Source: Gammaproteobacteria bacterium
GTDB lineage: Bacteria; Pseudomonadota; Gammaproteobacteria; Tenderiales; Tenderiaceae
Assembly: GCA_024276775.1 (NCBI GenBank)
Contig: JAJRWO010000253.1
Span: 1-11,709 of the forward strand
Length of the DNA: 11,709 bases
Direction of reading: 5' to 3'
Of this stretch, positions 1-5,528 are shown in pieces; position 1 is the first letter of the stretch; the number at the start of each line of letters is the position of its first letter. A model generated the notes under the pieces. It was given only the letters and a program-made list of their open reading frames with translations, had not been told where the DNA came from and did not search any database. A program made the position numbers and the translations under genes.

Positions 1-1
1 A

Positions 2-82
2 GAGAAGCTGTTTAGCGAGATTGGCAAGCTGAAGATGGAGCTGGATTGGCTTAAAAAAAAGTCCGGGATCTGCCTGCCATGA
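2..82 (+). pseudogene. IS3-family transposase OrfA, C-terminal end
   Basis: Only the last 26 codons are in the window and the start lies to the left. The peptide is rich in Lys, Glu and Leu with the signature LKMELDWLKKK, which in IS3 OrfA proteins belongs to the coiled-coil region that follows the DNA-binding HTH. It ends in TGA overlapping the ATG of orfB, an arrangement used for coupled or frameshifted OrfAB synthesis. Since orfB is interrupted just downstream, no active transposase can be made from this copy. Confidence 0.7.
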
Positions 83-132
83 AGCGCCGGTCGTGGATTG
101 AACGGGAAGATGAGGTTCCAGTAGTACGCCAA
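79..132 (+). pseudogene. IS3-family transposase OrfB, N-terminal stub interrupted by IS256-type element
   Basis: Eighteen codons of OrfB remain (MKRRSWIER...VVRQ). In relatives this start leads into the sequence RQCELLGL and then the DDE catalytic core. Here the codon after Gln begins with TG and runs straight into the GGGTGTTCAG end of the next element, which fits insertion inside a Cys codon. The apparent TGA stop at 133-135 is created by the junction. The catalytic core is absent. Confidence 0.65.
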
Positions 133-135
133 TGA

Positions 136-161
136 GGGTGTTCAGAATTCTGTGTCACGGT
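136..161 (+). repeat. IS256-type left terminal inverted repeat
   Basis: The stretch starting GGGTGTTCAGAATTCTGTGT sits at the point where the IS3 orfB frame is interrupted and about 220 bp before the IS256 transposase start, the position expected for the left terminal repeat. No matching right repeat is present in the window, so the exact length of the repeat is a guess. Confidence 0.6.
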
Positions 162-356
162 TAATTTAAATATCCAGTACCTCGTCTAATCGCCCTTCAA
201 AATAAATGGCCAATTGGGATAATGCTTGACTTCAATTTTGGATTGGCATTGCACCCAAAGCACTTCGTGAGGCAGGCTCTCCATTTTTCGGTTGGAGGCT
301 GTAAATTAAATTGTGTAACTGCTGATTATTGATTAACGTCCTTATGGAGACTAATA

Positions 357-766
357 ATGAGCATGACAATGAAGCAAGCAAAAATAAATGCGCTAGCCGC
401 CGAGCTAACCAAAGATCTTAAAACGCCAGAAGACCTGAGTGCACTGAGTGCCCAGCTCACTAAAATCACCGTAGAGGCAGCGTTGACAGCTGAGATGGAA
501 GCCCATCTCGGTTATGCCCCGCATGATGCAAAGGGTCACACAGTGGCAACAGCCGTAACGGTTATAGCTCGAAGACGTTAAAAGGCCATCATGGCGAAAT
601 TGTGATCGAGACACCGCGTGACCGTGAAGCCACGTTCGAACCCAGCATCATCAGCAAAGGGCAGACCCGCATCACGAGCATGGATGACCCGATCCTCAGT
701 CTCTATGCCAAAGGGATGAGCACAGGCGATATCGCTGATACCTTTCAGGAGATGTATGGTGCTGAC
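357..766 (+). pseudogene. IS256-family transposase, frameshifted and truncated
   Basis: The frame opens at ATG 357 with an N-terminus typical of IS256 (Mutator-like DDE) transposases and runs through MEAHLGYAPHDAKGH to about position 540. There the reading shifts: the original frame ends at 581, while the expected continuation (SGNSRNGYSSKTLKG, then PRDREATFEPSIISKG and SMDDPILSLYAKGMST) is in the frame beginning AGT at about 543. A single-base deletion near 540 explains this. The homology ends at EMYGAD, before the catalytic Asp/Asp/Glu residues. About 137 codons remain of a protein normally near 400 residues. The copy is non-functional because of both the frameshift and the truncation. Confidence 0.85.
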
Positions 767-1165
767 AGCGATCTCGCCAAAGCGGGCCAAATCACTGGCA
801 ATCTCAATACGTTGATCATGCTGCGGGTGAAAAATGAGATTACCGCTCGAATTCTCACTGACCAGATTCCTAAAGCGCGTATCTACACCAAGCTGGCCGC
901 TACTCAAGTCACCGACAACAACGACCCTGGCACTGACATCGATTTCACCACGCGAAGCGAAGATCGGGTGACTGAAACTGAGATGGACATGCTCATCCCC
1001 GCCGATCTTATTCAGTTACCTAAAGGCCAAGCTTTCGCGTTACTAGAGGGTGGCCAACTCTACAAGCTTCGCCTGCCGCTTCCTGGTAATGATCCATTGT
1101 TGCCGCAGGATATTGAAGAAATTGGTCGAGAACGGTTAACGCATTACGGGGCCGACCATGCCTGA
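767..1165 (+). pseudogene. TraD-type conjugative coupling protein (ICE), C-terminal fragment
   Basis: From about 767 the frame encodes 132 residues resembling the end of the TraD coupling ATPase of SXT/PFGI-1-class integrative conjugative elements: AGQITGNLNTLIMLRVKN, then the TARILTDQ and PADLIQLPKGQAFALLEGG segments. In an intact element TraD is an inner-membrane hexameric ATPase that feeds the relaxase-DNA complex to the type IV secretion channel. Here the membrane anchor and Walker motifs are gone, replaced by IS256 sequence joined in frame, so the gene is a remnant. It ends at TGA 1163-1165, overlapping the next start by 8 bp, the normal coupled arrangement in the ICE. Family names are from memory; the fragment is short but distinctive. 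Confidence 0.75.
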
Positions 1166-1820
1166 GAAGCGTCGCCTGACGGGCTTGCTGTGGCTAGTTA
1201 AGTGGTTAGTCCTAATCGCGCTATTGGTATTAGTCGTCGATATTTTCTGTGTGTTTGTACTGTGGTCACCCGATGGGGTGTGGCATTTAGAAAATGTATT
1301 AAACCAGGAGATAGCACTGCTTGGTCTACCTCAGTCCGACATCACGTTTCTTGCCGAAGTCATCCAATCGTTTCACAGCACCATATTCGTATCCACTGGG
1401 ATCGACGGCATGATGCGGTATTCGAGCAACTTGCCGCCTACCGACCAAGCTCAACAAACCGCGCTCGATTTCACAGAGACACTACGGCCAGTGATCGAAA
1501 CCGCCATGGTCGGGCTGCAATTGTTTGCTTTGCGTGTTGGCGTATTGATTCTGGCGTTGCCATTTTTAGTGTTGGTCACCGTTACCGCCATAGCTGATGG
1601 TTTTGTGGGGTGGTATTTACGGCGAACAGGCGGCGAGCGTGAATCCGGCTTTATCTACCATCGAGCCAAGCGTGGACTCGCTTGGTCATTTCTTCTTCTT
1701 TGGGTTATTTATCTCGTCCCGCCTATCCCGCTAGACCCTAAATACCTCATTCCACCTTTTTTGCTGGCTGTAGGCATCACCACACGGCTTCATATGGCGT
1801 TTTTCAAAAAATTTCTCTGA
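1158..1820 (+). CDS. ICE membrane protein, PFL_4697 / DUF4400-like
   Basis: This intact frame of 220 residues encodes an inner-membrane protein. Hydrophobic segments lie at about residues 10-36, 118-147, 174-190 and 194-209, with a polar region of about 80 residues between the first two. A basic motif RRTGGERESGFIYHRAKR (about 155-172) separates the second and third helices. This layout and motif fit the integrating-conjugative-element membrane protein family (PFL_4697 type, DUF4400) that follows traD in PFGI-1/SXT-like elements; its molecular role in conjugation is not established. The ATG overlaps the traD stop by 8 bp, indicating translational coupling, and only a weak CGGGG lies upstream. 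With traD destroyed and no other tra gene visible, it is probably a stranded gene and may be unexpressed. Confidence 0.75.
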   Translation: MPEKRRLTGLLWLVKWLVLIALLVLVVDIFCVFVLWSPDGVWHLENVLNQEIALLGLPQSDITFLAEVIQSFHSTIFVSTGIDGMMRYSSNLPPTDQAQQTALDFTETLRPVIETAMVGLQLFALRVGVLILALPFLVLVTVTAIADGFVGWYLRRTGGERESGFIYHRAKRGLAWSFLLLWVIYLVPPIPLDPKYLIPPFLLAVGITTRLHMAFFKKFL

Positions 1821-1990
1821 AAAAACGGGGCGACCATCCAAACACAGCCCAATTAAGGCATGGAAAAGCGCCCCCTAGAGGGAAGTTAATCGGGGAGTTA
1901 AATAGCCTAGAAGCGAATAAAATTAACCAAGTCAGGTACTACATATCGAAGGCGACTCGGAATTACATTGAAAAAGACACTATCAAGTGA
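1817..1990 (+). other. Open stretch without ATG, possible gene remnant
   Basis: One frame is open from the end of the membrane-protein gene to TGA 1988-1990. It encodes about 57 basic, polar residues (for example LRHGKAPPRGKLIGELNSLE near the middle and ISKATRNYIEKDTIK at the end). There is no ATG, GTG or TTG start with a ribosome binding site that I can support, and I do not recognise the peptide. It could be the tail of a gene whose start was lost in the island's rearrangement, or chance. Otherwise the region 1821-2001 holds nothing I can name. Confidence 0.2.
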
Positions 1991-2001
1991 TCGGATAAAA
2001 G

Positions 2002-2364
2002 ATGAGTGAGTTCCCGATGCTTCCACGATTCATCAGAGCAAACCAGGCTCCCGCCTATTTGGGTATGAATCGTAATCTTTTCAGAACGTTAGTCGCCCCT
2101 TCACTTACCACAATCCCTATTTCTAAACAGGGAAAAGCATACGACAGACTTGACTTGGATCGGTGAGCCGATAATTATAAAGCTGCAATGGGTGTCCCGC
2201 CAAAAAATGGAGGGACGTTATGGCCAAAAAAACCATGTCAGGACTCCGGCTTCGTTACGGACGCTGGCATATCGACAAAAGGAGTAAATATTTTCCAGGA
2301 GGGCGACTTCGGCAAAGCACTAGCTTCCGTGAGGAAGAACAAGAGAAAGCCGAAGAACTCCTGA
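2002..2364 (+). pseudogene. Excisionase-like HTH protein interrupted by an in-frame TGA
   Basis: ATG 2002 opens a 54-codon frame (RANQAPAYLGMNRNLFRTLV, then IPISKQGKAYDRLDLDR) that resembles the small excisionase/AlpA-like winged HTH proteins found next to tRNA-island integrases; the APAYLGM segment is the recognition-domain signature. TGA at 2164-2166 replaces the Trp usually seen after LDLDR (LDxWAD in relatives). The same frame then stays open for 65 more codons (ADNYKAAMGVPPKNGGTLW, later GISTKG and FGKALASVRK) to TGA 2362-2364, matching the tail I remember for this family. One G-to-A change, TGG to TGA, explains the break. The tail overlaps the first 145 bp of the integrase in another frame. 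It may be inactivated, read through, or work as a 54-residue HTH peptide. The ribosome binding site is weak. Confidence 0.65.
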
Positions 2365-3422
2365 TTCATAAGCTTGAAGAAGCTAGGAAAGCAGTAGAAT
2401 TTGGTGTTCGCCCTGATCGACCGTTTGAACAGGCCGCCACCAAATACCTGATAGATAACCAGCATAAGGCAAGTATTGATGATGACGGGACTCATCTGGA
2501 TCAGATGATGCCGCACATCGGAAGTCTACCAATAAGTAAAGTACATAACGGAACGCTTGATCCCTTTGTGAAAGGGCGGCTTGCTAAGGGGATACGACCT
2601 AAGAGCATAAATAATGCACTTGGAGTAGTTCGTCGAATTCTCAATTTAGCAGCTGGTAGTTGGCATGACGAAAATGGACTAACTTGGTTGGGGGCTGTTC
2701 CGAAAATCACAATGCTGCCTATTCAAGGGGATAAAGCAAAACCCTATCCTTTGAGCTGGCAAGAGCAAAGAACGCTCTTGAAAAAGTTGCCGGATCACCT
2801 TGCTGAGATGTCTCTATATAAAGTTAATACAGGGGCACGCGAGCAGGAGGTTTGTCAGCTTAGCTGGGACTGGGAAGTGGAAGTACCCGAGTTAAATACT
2901 TTGGTTTTCCTCATCCCTGGCTGGCTGGATGATGGAGAAGGACTTGTTAAGAATCGAGAAGACCGATTACACGTACTCAATAAAATCGCAATCTCGGTTA
3001 TTAAGAAAGCACGGAAACAGCGTCCTACAAAACATCTAAAAAGGTGCTGCATACACACCGGCGGTAAGTGTAACTGTGCATTTACCTACGTCTTTACCTA
3101 TAAAGGTTATCGCGTGGGGAGAATGAATAACACAGGTTGGAAACGAGCTTGGAGGGAAGCTAAGCTTCCAGTCAGTAGGAATGTGCTTAGAGGAGTACAC
3201 AATCTAAAGCACACTTTTGGAAGACGGCTCCGATCCGCTGGTGTATCCAACGAAACAAGGAGAGTGCTGCTAGGGCACACAAATGGTGACATCACGACCG
3301 ACTATTCGGCTGCTGAAGTCGCGGAACTACTTGAAGCGGTAAATCGACTTTGTTTGACTAAAGATCAACGGGGTGTCCACGAAACGCCCACGCTTACTTT
3401 AATCAAAAGAAAAGTCGGCTAG
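2220..3422 (+). CDS. Tyrosine recombinase, tRNA-Arg island integrase
   Basis: A 400-residue phage/island-type integrase that would catalyse site-specific recombination between the tRNA-Arg attB and the island attP. A DNA-binding N-terminus (about 1-65) precedes a SAM-like core-binding domain (about 66-160) and the catalytic domain (about 178-378). Catalytic residues are Arg207 (NTGAREQE), Lys244, His327, His353 (LLGHTNGDITTDY) and nucleophile Tyr362. Box II reads HNLKHT, so the usual second Arg is Lys330; as far as I recall, HDLKHTFGRRLRAAG is the normal form in this subfamily, so this need not mean inactivity. Four Cys residues cluster at 276-286. A strong GGAGGG ribosome binding site lies 5-7 bp before the ATG, inside the overlapping excisionase frame. 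The gene ends 38 bp from the tRNA 3' end. The ORF appears intact. Confidence 0.92.
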   Translation: MAKKTMSGLRLRYGRWHIDKRSKYFPGGRLRQSTSFREEEQEKAEELLIHKLEEARKAVEFGVRPDRPFEQAATKYLIDNQHKASIDDDGTHLDQMMPHIGSLPISKVHNGTLDPFVKGRLAKGIRPKSINNALGVVRRILNLAAGSWHDENGLTWLGAVPKITMLPIQGDKAKPYPLSWQEQRTLLKKLPDHLAEMSLYKVNTGAREQEVCQLSWDWEVEVPELNTLVFLIPGWLDDGEGLVKNREDRLHVLNKIAISVIKKARKQRPTKHLKRCCIHTGGKCNCAFTYVFTYKGYRVGRMNNTGWKRAWREAKLPVSRNVLRGVHNLKHTFGRRLRSAGVSNETRRVLLGHTNGDITTDYSAAEVAELLEAVNRLCLTKDQRGVHETPTLTLIKRKVG

Positions 3423-3460
3423 AGAATCTCTCGTAACCGACTGTATTTGTTACTAAAAAA

Positions 3461-3537
3461 TGGTGCGCCCGACACGATTCGAACGTGTGACCGCCTGGTT
3501 CGTAGCCAGGTACTCTATCCAGCTGAGCTACGGGCGC
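3461..3537 (-). tRNA. tRNA-Arg (anticodon ACG), island attachment gene
   Basis: The reverse complement folds as a 77-nt tRNA. The acceptor stem is GCGCCCG/CGGGCGC with ACCA encoded, the D-loop is AGCTCAGCTGGATAGAG, the anticodon arm is CCTGG-CTACGAA-CCAGG with anticodon ACG, and the T-loop is GTTCGAATC. ACG reads as tRNA-Arg after A34 is converted to inosine. The 3' end faces the integrase gene, the standard arrangement where an island has integrated into the 3' part of a tRNA gene and restored it. A run of six T follows the CCA immediately on the island side and may serve as terminator. Confidence 0.97.
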
Positions 3538-3620
3538 AGATTTTGAGGCCAGAATTATCCTGGCAATAACACCTTGTGTCAAGCCAACTTTTCGAAACAA
3601 AATAATTTTTGGTTCAAAGA

Positions 3621-3710
3621 TGGCGGAGAGCGAGGGATTCGAACCCTCGATAGAGTTACCTCTATACACCCTTAGCAGGGGTGCGCCTTCAGCCACTCGG
3701 CCAGCTCTCC
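3621..3710 (-). tRNA. tRNA-Ser (anticodon GCU)
   Basis: The reverse complement gives a 90-nt class II tRNA. The acceptor stem GGAGAGC pairs with GCTCTCC, followed by GCCA. The anticodon arm is CACCC-CTGCTAA-GGGTG with anticodon GCT, the long variable arm is TATAGAGGTAACTCTAT, and the T-arm contains GTTCGAATC. It decodes AGU/AGC. It lies 83 bp upstream of tRNA-Arg and is probably co-transcribed with it, like the serV-arg cluster beside csrA in enterobacteria. Confidence 0.97.
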
Positions 3711-3759
3711 GTTCTGAGTGAAGGAGGGAAAAACAAGCATCCCCAAACACGCGGGCGTA

Positions 3760-3788
3760 AGGATACCGTTTGATGCCGCGACAGTAAA
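3760..3788 (-). promoter_or_regulatory. Predicted sigma70 promoter for tRNA-Ser/tRNA-Arg
   Basis: On the minus strand TTTACT (3783-3788) and TATCCT (3760-3765) are separated by 17 bp, each 4/6 to consensus. Directly downstream comes the GC-rich TACGCCCGCG, a discriminator typical of stable-RNA promoters under stringent control. It points at tRNA-Ser about 45 bp further on. The boxes are moderate matches. Confidence 0.45.
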
Positions 3789-3824
3789 GTACCTTTTTGT
3801 TATTTAAGGGCGATTCTTGAGAAT

Positions 3825-4049
3825 TTATGAGTTTCCAGAGACTTCCTGGGGATCCTTCTGGTTATCTAGTATTTGTTCATCTACTTTTTCTTGCTGAATA
3901 CGTTGATAGATTTCTTCGCGGTGAACGGATACTTCTTTGGGAGCATTGACACCTATTCTTACCTGGTTGCCTTTAACACCCAGCACGGTAACAGTGACGT
4001 TATCTCCGATGATCAGCGTCTCTCCCACACGCCTGGTCAATATCAGCAT
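3825..4049 (-). CDS. csrA: Carbon storage regulator CsrA (RsmA)
   Basis: A 74-residue RNA-binding global regulator that binds GGA motifs in mRNA leaders and is titrated by CsrB/RsmZ-type small RNAs. The first 50 residues are almost identical to E. coli CsrA as I remember it (MLILTRRVGETL, VLGVKGNQVRIGVNAPKEV, SVHREEIYQRI), including the RNA-contact residues Leu4 and Arg44. The C-terminal tail is longer than the E. coli protein (61 residues) and acidic/polar. I chose ATG 4049 because it gives the universal MLILTR start and has AAGGAG 8 nt upstream; an open frame extends 33 codons further upstream but has no ribosome binding site and no family support. Its leader carries a hairpin and several GGA motifs. 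It lies between lysC and the tRNA pair. Confidence 0.97.
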   Translation of the reverse strand: MLILTRRVGETLIIGDNVTVTVLGVKGNQVRIGVNAPKEVSVHREEIYQRIQQEKVDEQILDNQKDPQEVSGNS

Positions 4050-4056
4050 AGTGATC

Positions 4057-4140
4057 TCCTTGTCTGCAATTCCTGTAGGTCCATCTGTTAAGCAGCGATA
4101 ACTTAACCAGGCTGTCCCACCTGTCTTGCATAAGTTATCG
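4057..4140 (-). promoter_or_regulatory. csrA 5' leader with hairpin and four GGA motifs
   Basis: Upstream of csrA two perfect 10-nt inverted arms, CGATAACTTA (4131-4140, minus reading) and TAAGTTATCG (4096-4105), enclose a second small stem CAGG/CCTG whose 8-nt loop TGGGACAG shows a GGA. Three more GGA motifs follow: in ATGGACC (4080-4082), in ACAGGAAT (4071-4073, close to the CsrA-preferred ACARGGA) and in the Shine-Dalgarno AAGGAG (4057-4059). GGA in a hairpin loop plus GGA in the Shine-Dalgarno is the known pattern of CsrA-repressed leaders, so autoregulation is likely. The structure and motifs are seen directly; the regulation is inferred. Confidence 0.5.
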
Positions 4141-4233
4141 ACCATCAATCTGATAACTAAAGAACAACTAGAAACTCAATACCCTGCAACGAAAACCCTA
4201 GCTAAAAAAGAAAAACCCATACAAGCTATTGAT

Positions 4234-4719
4234 TTATTTTGGTTTATCACCCAAATCAAACTCTGCGTGTAAAGCCCTGACACCCAGTTCAAGATATTTT
4301 TCATCAACAACAACCGAAATCTTGATCTCTGAAGTAGAAATCATACGGATGTTGATTCCTTCATTGGCAAGCGCCTCAAACATAGTGCCAGCAATACCGG
4401 CATGTGAACGCATACCGACACCCACCAATGAAATTTTAACAATCCTATTATCGCCCGAGACTTCACGTGCGCGAAGGTCTTGCCTGGTCTGTTCCAACAC
4501 TGCCAGGGCTTTGTCGTAATCATTACGATGCACAGTGAAGGTAAAGTCGGTGGTACCATCAACACCCACATTCTGGATTATCATATCGATTTCGATATTG
4601 GCTTTGCCAATTGGGCAAAGAATCTTCGAAGCTACCCCAGGTTGGTCGGGCACACCCACAATCGTCAACTTGGCCTCGTCGCGATTAAAGGCAATTCCAG
4701 AAATTAGCGCTTCTTCCAT
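4234..4719 (-). other. Internal in-frame start in lysC: predicted aspartokinase beta subunit
   Basis: Met247 of the aspartokinase (ATG 4719-4717) is preceded by GAGGA with 7 nt spacing, within codons for Glu-Glu. Starting there gives a 161-residue protein made only of the two ACT domains. Several aspartokinases (Bacillus subtilis AK II, Corynebacterium LysC) are known alpha2beta2 enzymes whose beta subunit comes from exactly such an internal start. The ribosome binding site and start are seen; expression is inferred. Confidence 0.5.
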
Positions 4720-5457
4720 TTCCTGTTCCTCATAGGTAATCAGGGTACCTTTACCCTCTTTAAAACTGGACAGCACCCGCAGGGGTACATTGTATTTACC
4801 GGCGAATTCAACTGCACGAATTTGCAGCACCTTGGAACCCAGCGATGCCATTTCCAGCATTTCTTCAAAGGTGATGCGTTCGAGACGACGGGCGTCGGGA
4901 ACAACGCGTGGATCGGTGGTATAAACGCCATCAACATCCGTATAGATCTGGCATTCGTCAGCTTTCAGCGCTGCCGCCAAAGCGACCGCTGAAGTATCAG
5001 AACCTCCACGACCAAGCGTAGTAATATTACCTTCTTCATCAGATCCCTGAAAGCCGGCCACGACAACCACCCGGCCTTTATCCAGATCACGACGAATACG
5101 TGTCGCATCAATATCGAGAATACGTGCCTTGTTATGCACACCATCGGTACGAATATGAACTTGATGCCCCGTATACGAACGGGCAGAACAACCACACGCG
5201 TCCAGCGCCATACTCAATAGCGCAATAGTGACCTGCTCGCCGGTGGAAAGCAGCACATCCAGTTCGCGTGGTACAGGATTGCCTTGTATTTCACGTGCTA
5301 AGTCAAGCAAGCGGTTGGTCTCGCCACTCATGGCCGATACCACCACGATAATATCATCACCCTTATCACGCCAGCCTTTGACCTTTTCGGCTACCGCCTG
5401 AATACGTTCGACCGTGCCAACCGAGGTGCCACCATATTTTTGTACAATTAATGCCAT
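4234..5457 (-). CDS. lysC: Aspartate kinase, Pseudomonas-type with twin ACT domains
   Basis: A 407-residue aspartokinase that phosphorylates L-aspartate to aspartyl phosphate, the first step to lysine, methionine, threonine and diaminopimelate. The kinase domain (about 1-245) shows KYGGTS (7-12), VSAMSGETNRL (40-50), STGEQV (71-76), TTLGRGGSDTSAV (146-158) and YTDVDGVYTTDPR (172-184). Two ACT domains follow (about 262-335 and 340-402; TIVGVPDQPGVASKI and IEIDMIIQNV, then SLVGVGMRSHAGIA), the usual site of Lys/Thr feedback binding. Length and the MALIVQKYGGTSVGTVERI start match the monofunctional Pseudomonas-type enzyme, so the start is secure although the ribosome binding site (AAAG) is poor. 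An internal ATG at codon 247 has its own Shine-Dalgarno. No lysine riboswitch is seen upstream. Confidence 0.96.
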   Translation of the reverse strand: MALIVQKYGGTSVGTVERIQAVAEKVKGWRDKGDDIIVVVSAMSGETNRLLDLAREIQGNPVPRELDVLLSTGEQVTIALLSMALDACGCSARSYTGHQVHIRTDGVHNKARILDIDATRIRRDLDKGRVVVVAGFQGSDEEGNITTLGRGGSDTSAVALAAALKADECQIYTDVDGVYTTDPRVVPDARRLERITFEEMLEMASLGSKVLQIRAVEFAGKYNVPLRVLSSFKEGKGTLITYEEQEMEEALISGIAFNRDEAKLTIVGVPDQPGVASKILCPIGKANIEIDMIIQNVGVDGTTDFTFTVHRNDYDKALAVLEQTRQDLRAREVSGDNRIVKISLVGVGMRSHAGIAGTMFEALANEGINIRMISTSEIKISVVVDEKYLELGVRALHAEFDLGDKPK

Positions 5458-5476
5458 TTGACTTTTAGCGTTGTCT

Positions 5477-5500
5477 AAAAAGTGCGCAGTTTACTGCACT
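5477..5500 (-). terminator. Possible intrinsic terminator or attenuator before lysC
   Basis: On the minus strand AGTGCAG-TAAA-CTGCGCACT forms a 7-bp stem with a 2-nt bulge, followed directly by TTTTTA. It could end alaS transcripts. The stem is short and imperfect. It lies only about 20 bp before the lysC start, so it may instead modulate read-through into lysC. Confidence 0.35.
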
Positions 5501-5528
5501 AAGTAAGAGAATTCATCTATTAATAATG

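Larger units (their letters stand above)
1..134 (+). mobile_element. IS3-family insertion sequence, fragment (orfA end / orfB start)
   Basis: This is the left edge of the window and a broken piece of an IS3-family element. The frame from position 2 gives the last 26 residues of an OrfA transposase subunit (EIGKLKMELDWLKKKSG core, typical of the leucine-zipper end of IS3 OrfA) and stops at TGA 80-82. OrfB begins at ATG 79, in the ATGA overlap usual for orfA/orfB of this family. It reads MKRRSWIEREDEVPVVRQ and is then cut where the IS256-type end starts; family members usually continue with Cys-Glu-Leu-Leu. The rest of the IS3 element is missing on the right and outside the window on the left. 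Family assignment is from remembered motif similarity. Confidence 0.75.
135..766 (+). mobile_element. IS256-family insertion sequence, left end and 5' half of transposase
   Basis: The element begins at about 135/136 with GGGTGTTCAGAATTCTGTGT, which resembles IS256-family terminal repeats as I remember them. About 200 bp of leader without a gene follow, then a transposase start at 357. The transposase similarity ends near 766, where a TraD-like sequence takes over, so the right half and right inverted repeat are missing. The copy cannot move by itself. The join suggests an IS-mediated deletion or recombination between the element and an ICE tra region. Exact ends would need comparison with an intact copy. 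Confidence 0.75.

Noticed and set aside
1202..1597. 131-codon frame inside the ICE membrane-protein gene
   Set aside because: The alternative frame has no hydrophobic pattern or motif, while the overlapping frame has clear membrane segments and ICE-family motifs.
3403..3750. Minus-strand open frame of 115 codons
   Set aside because: It covers both tRNA genes and the end of the integrase; the frame is a by-product of tRNA sequence.
4050..4148. N-terminal extension of csrA to position 4148
   Set aside because: CsrA universally starts MLILTR, which has AAGGAG at the right distance; the extension would translate the leader hairpin.
4141..4233. Possible lysC terminator or csrA promoter between lysC and csrA
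   Set aside because: AT-rich, but no hairpin with a T-tract and no convincing -35/-10 pair at proper spacing was found.
5458..5528. Lysine riboswitch in front of lysC
   Set aside because: The gap to alaS is only 119 bp and is mostly occupied by two simple hairpins; there is no room for the roughly 170-nt multi-helix aptamer.
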